Part shown: piece by piece, positions 58,597-64,000 of the stretch
How positions within the stretch are numbered: position 1 is the first letter of the stretch
Layout of the letters: each line of letters starts with the position of its first letter
Origin: Phenylobacterium deserti
GTDB lineage: Bacteria > Pseudomonadota > Alphaproteobacteria > Caulobacterales > Caulobacteraceae
Length of the DNA stretch: 64,000 bases
Direction of reading: 5' to 3'
Assembly (NCBI RefSeq): GCF_003254705.1
Contig: NZ_QFYR01000003.1
Span: 186,001-250,000, forward strand
Notes under the pieces: generated by a model
What the model was told of the DNA's origin: nothing
Databases searched by the model: none
Seen by the model: only the letters and a program-made list of their open reading frames with translations
Position numbers and translations under genes: made by a program

Positions 58597-60177
58597 TCAG
58601 AAGTCCAGCCGAACCACAGTGACAGATTTCGGCGGCAGCCGCAGAGTTAGCCGGCCGCCGCGAGCCTGAGCCGAGATCGCCTTTGGCGCGACCGTGTTCG
58701 GCGCGTCGAACGTGTTATGCGAGTTGACGTTGGGCGCGGTGAGGACCTCGCCACTCGCGGCTCGGGCGCGGCGGCCCGCCACCTCGGGTACGATCTCGGC
58801 CGGCTTGTGCGGATCGAGGTTGGTGAGCGCCAGCCAGATCTGCCCGTCTTTCGCCTTCACCGCCGCCGCGTCGATACGCGGAAGGGTGACGTCGCCGGCG
58901 CGGTAGACGCCTGCTTCGAAGGTGGCCGGCAGCAGGGTGGCGTCCTGGAAAGGCGTGTACATCCGGAACACGTGGTAGGTCGGGGTCAGCAACATCTTCG
59001 GCCCGTCCGTCAGGATCATGGCCTGCAGAACGTTCACCATCTGCGCGATGTTGGCCAAGCGCACCCGGTCCGCGTGACGCGCGAAGATGTTGATGTTCAG
59101 CGCCGCGATCACCGCGTCGCGCATCGTGTTCTGCTGGATCAGGAAGCCCGGATTGGTGCCAGGCGCGGGCGCGAGCCAGGCGCCCCACTCATCCACCGCC
59201 AGGTTGATCTTCTTCTCCGGGTCGTACTTGTCCATGATCGCCGAATGGGTGGCGATCAGGTTGTCCATCCCCAGGGTTTCCTTGACCAGGGTGGCGTAGT
59301 CCGCCTCCCCGAACCCGGTGGACGGCAGGTGCGGCGGCCAGCCGCCCACCGTGTAGTTGTGCAGCGAGATGCCCTCGAGGTCCCAGGCCCAGGTCTTCTC
59401 CTTCCAGGCCTTCATCACCGTTTCGGTGTATTCGGTCTTGGCGCCGTCCGGGCCGACCGCGATCCGCTGCATCGCGTTCGGGCCCTTTTGGGCCGGATTG
59501 AAGTTCCGCACGTAGCGCGCGTAGAGCTTCATCTGGTCCGCGTAAAACTCGGGCCGCATGGACCCGCCGCAGCCCCAGCTCTCGTTCCCGAGCCCGAGGT
59601 ACTTGACCTTGTACGGCTCGGGGTGGCCGTTCGCCGCCCGCTCCTTACCGAGCGCGGTGGTCGTCGGCCCGGTCATGTAGCCGAGCCAGTCGGAGGCTTC
59701 CTTGACGGTGCCGGACCCGACGTTGATCGAGAGATAGGCCTCCGTCCCGAGCTGGTCGACGAAGTCCATGAACTCGTGAGTGCCGAAGGTGTTCGGCTCC
59801 ACCGCGTCGCCCCAGTTGGCGTTGATGCCCGGCGCCCGCTGCGCGGCTGGCCCAATGCCGTCGCGCCAGTGGTATTCGTCGGCGAAGCACCCGCCCGGCC
59901 AACGCACGTTCGGCACCTTCAGCGCCTTCAGCGCCGTGACCACGTCGGTACGGATGCCGCGCACATTGGGGATCGGCGAATCAGGACCCACCCAGACGCC
60001 GCCATAGATCCCGTAGCCGAGATGCTCGGCGAACTGACCGAAGATGTCCCGGTTCACCACGGGGCCAGGACGGTTGGCGTCGATGGCGACGGGCACCGCC
60101 TGCGCCTGCGCCGCCATCGGCGCGCTGCTCAAGGCCAGCAGAGCCGCGGCCGCCAGCAGGAAGGTCTTGGTGCTCAC
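58597..60177 (-). CDS. GH51 alpha-L-arabinofuranosidase, exported
   Basis: 526 residues from GTG 60177, which has GGAGGAA at ideal spacing; an ATG at 60204 has none. A signal peptide (LLAAAALLALSSAPMAAQA) is followed by a (beta/alpha)8 barrel: NVRWPGGCFADEYHWRDGIG, the acid/base Glu199 in LGNESWG and the nucleophile Glu330 in AVDEWGAW. A beta-sandwich domain follows. The enzyme releases L-arabinose from arabinan, arabinoxylan or arabino-oligosaccharides, and is here exported. An operator-like site lies 52-62 bp before the start. galM follows 11 bp downstream. Confidence 0.95.
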   Translation of the reverse strand: MSTKTFLLAAAALLALSSAPMAAQAQAVPVAIDANRPGPVVNRDIFGQFAEHLGYGIYGGVWVGPDSPIPNVRGIRTDVVTALKALKVPNVRWPGGCFADEYHWRDGIGPAAQRAPGINANWGDAVEPNTFGTHEFMDFVDQLGTEAYLSINVGSGTVKEASDWLGYMTGPTTTALGKERAANGHPEPYKVKYLGLGNESWGCGGSMRPEFYADQMKLYARYVRNFNPAQKGPNAMQRIAVGPDGAKTEYTETVMKAWKEKTWAWDLEGISLHNYTVGGWPPHLPSTGFGEADYATLVKETLGMDNLIATHSAIMDKYDPEKKINLAVDEWGAWLAPAPGTNPGFLIQQNTMRDAVIAALNINIFARHADRVRLANIAQMVNVLQAMILTDGPKMLLTPTYHVFRMYTPFQDATLLPATFEAGVYRAGDVTLPRIDAAAVKAKDGQIWLALTNLDPHKPAEIVPEVAGRRARAASGEVLTAPNVNSHNTFDAPNTVAPKAISAQARGGRLTLRLPPKSVTVVRLDF

Positions 60178-60228
60178 AGGTGTTCCTCCAGGCGCAGCGC
60201 TCATAAGCGACGCCGCTTGGCCTCGGTA

Positions 60229-60239
60229 TTGTCAGACTA
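60229..60239. promoter_or_regulatory. FadR/GntR-type operator candidate before the GH51 operon
   Basis: TTGTCAGACTA fits TNGTNNNACNA, the FadR-subfamily operator form, and resembles TTGTCTGACAA at 1358. It is 52-62 bp before the arabinofuranosidase GTG. The GntR/FadR-type regulator encoded 1.2 kb away is the obvious candidate. Confidence 0.5.
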
Positions 60240-60280
60240 ATGTTGAGCGTTCAAGCGGGCCACGTGCTGCAGAGTGCGGG

Positions 60281-61273
60281 TCAGAGCGGCCGCACGTCCA
60301 CAGCCGTCGGCGCCGCCTGTTGCACCCGATTGCGCACGGGCAAGCGGAAGGGGGGCGCTGCAATCTCGAACTCGTCGCCATTCTGCACCGTCACGCCGTC
60401 CGAGAACGACAAGGTCGCGGTGCCGAAGAAGTGCACGTGCAGATCGCCGGGCCGGCGGAAGATCTCGTACTTGAAGTGGTGCGCCTCCAGGTTCGACAGG
60501 TAGTGGCTCATGTTGGCCTCGCCGGTCAGGAACGGCTTTTCCCAGATCAGCTCGCCATCACGGCGGATGCGGCTCACGCCGCGCAGGTCCGCCGGCAGTT
60601 CGCCAGCCAGCAGTTCGCCGCCCAACGCCGCGGGCCGCAGCTTCGAGTGCGCGAGCCAGAGGTAATTGCCGCGCTCGGTGACATGATCGGAGAACTCGTT
60701 GCCGAGGCAGAAGCCCAGGCGGCGCGGCTGTCCCTCCGCATCGATGATGTAGACGCCTGCGATCTCCGGCTCTTCGCCTGCATCGAGAGCAAAGGCGGGG
60801 GACACGAGATCCTGACCCGGTCCGGCCAGGATGGAGCCGTCACCCTTGTAGAACCACTCCGGCTGCACGCCCGCCTGCCCTGCAGCCGGCTTGCCGCCCT
60901 CGAGGCCCATGAGGAACATGCGCATGGAGTCGGTTTGGGTCTCCTTCGCCTGCGCCTCGCGGTGCATCTTGTCCCGCCCTTCGGCCGAGCCGAGGTGCGT
61001 GAGGCCGGTTCCGCTGACGATCAGGTGCGCCGCATCGGGATGGTCGATGGGCGCCATCACCCGTCCGGCTTCGAACTCCGCCTCGATGTCGATCTCTGCG
61101 CCCAAGCCGAGGCGCGCTGCGGCATCCTCAAGGCTGACGCGTTCGGCGAGCGCCGCCATCGCTAGGTCGTAGAGCGTCGAGACGCCCTGCACCTCGCGCC
61201 CGGCGCCCGCGTCTTGCGCGATCGCCAACCGACGGCGTCCTTGCTGATCCTGCAGTTGGATGAACCGGGGCAT
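60281..61273 (-). CDS. AraD1/GguC-like FAH-fold enzyme of pentose catabolism
   Basis: 330 residues from ATG 61273. The C-terminal half has the fumarylacetoacetate-hydrolase fold, with metal-binding and acid residues in FCLGNEFSDHVTER, RPAALGGELL and the end HFFGTATLSFSDG. The N-terminal half contains GVSTLYDLAMAA. The closest remembered group is AraD1/GguC, found in L-arabinose clusters; family members act on 2-keto-3-deoxy-pentonates or their oxo forms. It faces the GntR regulator at 61451, with 177 bp in between holding a 12-bp palindrome, and lies upstream of the GH51 operon on the same strand. The exact reaction is not settled by the sequence. Confidence 0.75.
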   Translation of the reverse strand: MPRFIQLQDQQGRRRLAIAQDAGAGREVQGVSTLYDLAMAALAERVSLEDAAARLGLGAEIDIEAEFEAGRVMAPIDHPDAAHLIVSGTGLTHLGSAEGRDKMHREAQAKETQTDSMRMFLMGLEGGKPAAGQAGVQPEWFYKGDGSILAGPGQDLVSPAFALDAGEEPEIAGVYIIDAEGQPRRLGFCLGNEFSDHVTERGNYLWLAHSKLRPAALGGELLAGELPADLRGVSRIRRDGELIWEKPFLTGEANMSHYLSNLEAHHFKYEIFRRPGDLHVHFFGTATLSFSDGVTVQNGDEFEIAAPPFRLPVRNRVQQAAPTAVDVRPL

Positions 61274-61310
61274 GCACGACCTCTTACAGATGCTGAGCCC
61301 GCCTCTTGCC

Positions 61311-61322
61311 CCAGATATCTGG
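61311..61322. promoter_or_regulatory. Palindrome in the AraD1/GntR divergent promoter region
   Basis: CCAGATATCTGG is a perfect 12-bp palindrome in the intergenic region between the AraD1-like gene and the FadR-type regulator. It is 38 bp before the AraD1 start and 129 bp before the regulator start, a likely operator. Confidence 0.45.
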
Positions 61323-61450
61323 ATTTTGAAATACTCCTATAAATCAGATCGCCGCGCGCGCTCTGTTGCAGGCCTGTCGCACGCGCCTCTTGAGTTCCGG
61401 TCCGATGTGACGCTCATAGGACTGTGTGAGCTGAAGGAGCTGGACCGGGG

Positions 61451-62224
61451 ATGTCATTGGATGAGCCGGGCGCGCCTGCGCCGGCTGAACTAGCGGCGTT
61501 GATCGGGCGCTCTTCGAAGGGATCGGGCCGACGCCTTCGTGGCGCGGTGGCGCATTATCTTGGCACGGCCATTGTTTCCGGCCGCATCCGTCCTGGCGAG
61601 CGCCTGACGGGCGAGGTCGAGAACGCCGAAGCCCTGGACGTCTCCCGCAGCGCTTACCGTGAGGCGGTGCAGGTCCTGACGGCGAAGGGCTTGGTGGAAA
61701 GCCGCCCGCGGGCCGGAACGCGCGTCCTGCCTCGCAGCCGCTGGAACATGCTGGACCCGCAAGTCCTCGCCTGGGCGTTCTCAGGTGAGCCGGACGTGCA
61801 GTTCGTCCGCGATCTTTTCGAACTGCGGGCGATGGTTGAGCCGGGCGCCGCGGCCTTGGCCGCACAGCGTCGGACCAAGGCTGATGTGAAGGCGATGAAG
61901 GATGCTCTCGCCGAGATGCGTCGCCACACCCTGGCCACCGAAGCGGGCCGGGCCGCAGACCGCGATTTCCATGACGCCCTGCTGAACGCCACTCAGAACA
62001 ACGCGGTCATCTCCCTCGCTGCCGGCATTGGGGCCGCAGTTAACTGGACGACGCAATTCAAGCAGCGGGCGCGCGCCCTGCCCCGCGATCCCCTGCCCGA
62101 CCACGTGCGTGTGTTCGATGCGATTGCGGCCGGCGATCCCGAGGCGGCCAGCGCGGCGATGCGGGTGCTCGTCGAACTCGCGCTCGACGACACCCGCTCG
62201 TCCATGGCTCCTGAAGCGACCTAG
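61451..62224 (+). CDS. GntR-family (FadR/FCD type) regulator
   Basis: 257 residues from ATG 61451. An N-terminal winged HTH (GTAIVSGRIRPGERL, VSRSAYREAVQVLTAKGLVESRP in parts: SRSAYREAVQVL, GLVESRPRAGTRV) leads to a C-terminal FCD domain with ELRAMVEPGAAALA and the metal-binding His/Asp residues (DFHDALLNAT, DHVRVFDAI). FCD regulators usually sense sugar acids or similar small carboxylates. It is surrounded by an L-arabinose gene set, so an arabinonate or keto-deoxy-arabonate inducer is plausible. Its stop overlaps that of the sugar transporter gene on the other strand by four bases. Confidence 0.9.
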   Translation: MSLDEPGAPAPAELAALIGRSSKGSGRRLRGAVAHYLGTAIVSGRIRPGERLTGEVENAEALDVSRSAYREAVQVLTAKGLVESRPRAGTRVLPRSRWNMLDPQVLAWAFSGEPDVQFVRDLFELRAMVEPGAAALAAQRRTKADVKAMKDALAEMRRHTLATEAGRAADRDFHDALLNATQNNAVISLAAGIGAAVNWTTQFKQRARALPRDPLPDHVRVFDAIAAGDPEAASAAMRVLVELALDDTRSSMAPEAT

Positions 62225-63540
62225 GGCCGCGGATCCGCTTCGACCGGCGGCAGCGCCCCCGTCGGGCGCGCGCCCCACAGAGCGTAGAACAGCACGTAGA
62301 GCTCGCACGCCACGGTCAGCAGGAACGAAGCCTGCAGACCAAAGGCGTCGGCGAGACGGCCCTGCACCACCACCAGGGCGCCGCCGGCGATCGCCATGAT
62401 CAGCAGCCCCGAACCTTCCTCCGTCAGCGGGCCAAGACCGCGGATCCCGAGCGTGAAGATCGTCGGGAACATGATCGAGTGAAACAGGCCCACCGAGATG
62501 ATCGCCCACATGGCGACCGATCCGCTGGTGTAGGTCGCCACCAGCATCACCGCAGCCGCGGCGATTGAGGCGAAGGCGAGCACCCGTTCCGGCGCCACAC
62601 GCTGCATGATCACAGCGCCCGCGAAACGGCCGACCATCATCCCGCCCCACAGCAGGAACAGGTAGTTGGAGGCTTGTGCGTGGGTCAGACCGCCGATGTC
62701 CGGCGCCGAAACGAAGTTGATGAACAGGTTCGACACCCCGATCTCGGCGATCAGGTAGATGAAGATGGCCGGCACGCCGAACACCAGGTTGCGGTGCTTC
62801 CAAAGCGAATGCTTGCGCCGTTCCTCGCGGGCGATGCGACTGGTCGCGACGCCCATTGCCGGCAGCCGAAAGCGCGCGATCACCACGGCTAGCGCCAGCA
62901 GCACGACTGCCACGATGAGGTAGGGCAACTGCACGGACTGAGCGTCAGCCAAGCGTTCCGCGGCGGTGAGGCCTGCGGCCCCGGTTTCAGACGTACCCGA
63001 GCGCGAACGCGACAGGATCAGGTAGCCGCCGAACAGCGGCGCGAGCGTAGTGCCCAGAGAGTTGAACGCCTGCACGAGGTTGAGGCGGGCCGACGCGGTC
63101 TCGGGCGAGCCGACCACCGCCACATAGGGGTTGGCGGCGACCTGCAGCAGGGTGATGCCGCTGGCGATCACGAACAGGGCGACCAGGGTCACTTCATAGG
63201 ACGGGATGCGAGCGGCCGGGATCATGCCCAGCGCGCCGACGGCCATGATCACCAACCCGACCACCATCGCCTTCTGGTAGCCGATCCGCTCGATCAGCTT
63301 CGCGGCCGGGATCGACGCGACGAAGTAGGCGATGAACCAGACGCTCTCCACCAGGGTGGTCTGGGTGTAGGTGAGGTCGAACACCGAGCGCAGGTGCGGC
63401 AGCAGGGTGTTGTTGATGACCGTGATGAAGCCCCACATGAAGAACAGCGTCGCCAGCAGGCGAAGCGCGGGACGGTACTCCGTTCCGGTCCCGGTCTGGG
63501 CGGCTTCACCTGAAGCTGTGATGGACGGTGGGGCGGCCAT
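62221..63540 (-). CDS. Sugar MFS transporter (FucP/GluP type), probably L-arabinose
   Basis: 439 residues with twelve membrane helices. FucP-family features are ALRLLATLFFMWGFITVINN at the start, QVAANPYVAVVG in TM4-5 and NLVQAFNSLGTTLAPLFGG in TM5, and the C-terminal half mark ITLGIRGLG (here FTLGIRGLGP). The family imports L-fucose, galactose, glucose or related sugars with H+. In this cluster L-arabinose is the likely substrate. It is convergent with the regulator and divergent from the dehydratase at 63749. A 5-bp inverted repeat GTCGG-N11-CCGAC (63595-63615) lies in the divergent promoter region. Confidence 0.88.
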   Translation of the reverse strand: MAAPPSITASGEAAQTGTGTEYRPALRLLATLFFMWGFITVINNTLLPHLRSVFDLTYTQTTLVESVWFIAYFVASIPAAKLIERIGYQKAMVVGLVIMAVGALGMIPAARIPSYEVTLVALFVIASGITLLQVAANPYVAVVGSPETASARLNLVQAFNSLGTTLAPLFGGYLILSRSRSGTSETGAAGLTAAERLADAQSVQLPYLIVAVVLLALAVVIARFRLPAMGVATSRIAREERRKHSLWKHRNLVFGVPAIFIYLIAEIGVSNLFINFVSAPDIGGLTHAQASNYLFLLWGGMMVGRFAGAVIMQRVAPERVLAFASIAAAAVMLVATYTSGSVAMWAIISVGLFHSIMFPTIFTLGIRGLGPLTEEGSGLLIMAIAGGALVVVQGRLADAFGLQASFLLTVACELYVLFYALWGARPTGALPPVEADPRP

Positions 63541-63748
63541 GATTCCTTATCCTCCGAGCCCGCCTGCTCATGGCGGATTGTTCTTTTCTGTCTAGTCGGA
63601 GTATTTAACCCCGACACACCCGTCAACCGCGGGTTTGCATAGGGCCAAGCGGCTGACGGAAAGGGCTTTGACTAAGGCGTTCCGTCGGTGCTCGTCCCAC
63701 CGAAGCGAATAACATCGCCTTGGTCGATTCCCTCCGACAGGTTTCTTG

Positions 63749-64000
63749 ATGACCGACAGCCCCTCCTCGCCCCCGAAGCTGCGCAGTCGCGCCTGGTTCG
63801 ACAATCCGGACAACATCGACATGACGGCGCTCTATCTCGAGCGCTATCTGAATTTCGGCTTGAGCCTGGAGGAACTGCGTTCGGGCAAGCCGGTGATCGG
63901 CATTGCGCAGACCGGCTCCGATCTCAGCCCCTGCAACAGGCACCACCTGGTGCTGGCCGAGCGCGTGCGCGAAGGCATCCGCGAGGCTGGCGGCATCGCT
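63749..64000 (+). CDS. IlvD/Edd-family pentonate dehydratase, probably L-arabinonate (cut by window end)
   Basis: The first 84 residues are visible, in frame to the last base. They read [20 protein letters not shown], then [19 protein letters not shown], which holds the first cluster-ligand Cys of the IlvD/Edd dehydratases; the SDLSPCN form is that of the sugar-acid (L-arabinonate/xylonate) group. The enzyme removes water from L-arabinonate to give 2-keto-3-deoxy-L-arabonate. It fits with the AraD1-like gene, the sugar transporter and the GH51 enzyme. The start ATG 63749 has only AGG upstream. Confidence 0.85.
   Translation, partial: MTDSPSSPPKLRSRAWFDNPDNIDMTALYLERYLNFGLSLEELRSGKPVIGIAQTGSDLSPCNRHHLVLAERVREGIREAGGIA

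Noticed and set aside
1..64000. CRISPR arrays, tRNA or rRNA genes, insertion sequences and integrase or attachment sites
   Set aside because: No spaced direct repeats, cloverleaf-like sequence, transposase or integrase was recognised in any part of the window.

Overview
The window is a high-GC (roughly two-thirds G+C) chromosomal segment of an alphaproteobacterium. The density of TonB-dependent receptors (four complete), twin-arginine exported esterases, a caa3-type oxidase, a short virB cluster and an oxidative (non-phosphorylative) L-arabinose gene set all suggest the Caulobacterales (Caulobacter/Phenylobacterium-like). This is inference from gene content; no rRNA or tRNA gene was seen.

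Layout. 0-4.1 kb: 3' end of a GH27 alpha-galactosidase, a type-B carboxylesterase and an acetylxylan-esterase-like hydrolase, so plant-polysaccharide side-chain removal. 4.3-8.6 kb: an exported lipoprotein and a TonB-dependent receptor (TBDR). 8.7-16.5 kb: a compact type IV secretion operon, virB1-2-3-4-6-9-10-11, with overlapping stops and starts and no virB5, virB7, virB8 or virD4. 16.5-22.1 kb: respiratory genes, namely a COX1-COX3 fusion, a CuA subunit with a C-terminal cytochrome c domain, a c-type lipoprotein, a diheme c4-like cytochrome and a cytochrome b561. 22.4-28.2 kb: an operon of TBDR, two DUF3526-type ABC permeases and an ATPase, preceded by a near-perfect Zur-box palindrome. 28.4-32.4 kb: a TBDR translationally overlapped with an exported PHP (CehA/McbA-like) metallohydrolase.

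32.9-49.2 kb is a housekeeping and stress patchwork: an MFS exporter with a divergent LysR, a CBS protein, a cupin, a frameshifted VanZ-like gene, a CorA-like transporter, a dienelactone hydrolase, a DJ-1/PfpI protein, short-chain dehydrogenases, an aldehyde dehydrogenase with a divergent LysR, and a TetR repressor with a visible set of operators. A 143-bp decayed copy of the MFS 3' end lies 12 kb from its source. 49.7-55.3 kb: a TBDR followed by a 1054-residue exported beta-propeller/amidohydrolase. 55.3-57.4 kb is gene-poor and holds remnants, including head-to-head stumps of a SURF1 gene and an MHS-type transporter.

57.4-64 kb is an L-arabinose locus: GH51 arabinofuranosidase and aldose 1-epimerase (one operon), an AraD1/GguC-like FAH-fold enzyme, a FadR-type GntR regulator, a FucP-type sugar transporter and the start of an IlvD/Edd-family pentonate dehydratase. 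FadR-type operators (TTGTCNGAC core) are present both before the GH51 operon and, 59 kb away, before the carboxylesterase, which hints at co-regulation of the two ends of the window.

Most noteworthy: the Zur-box TBDR/ABC operon, the reduced T4SS lacking VirB8, and the oxidase fusion whose canonical K- and D-channel polar residues are substituted while all metal ligands are kept.
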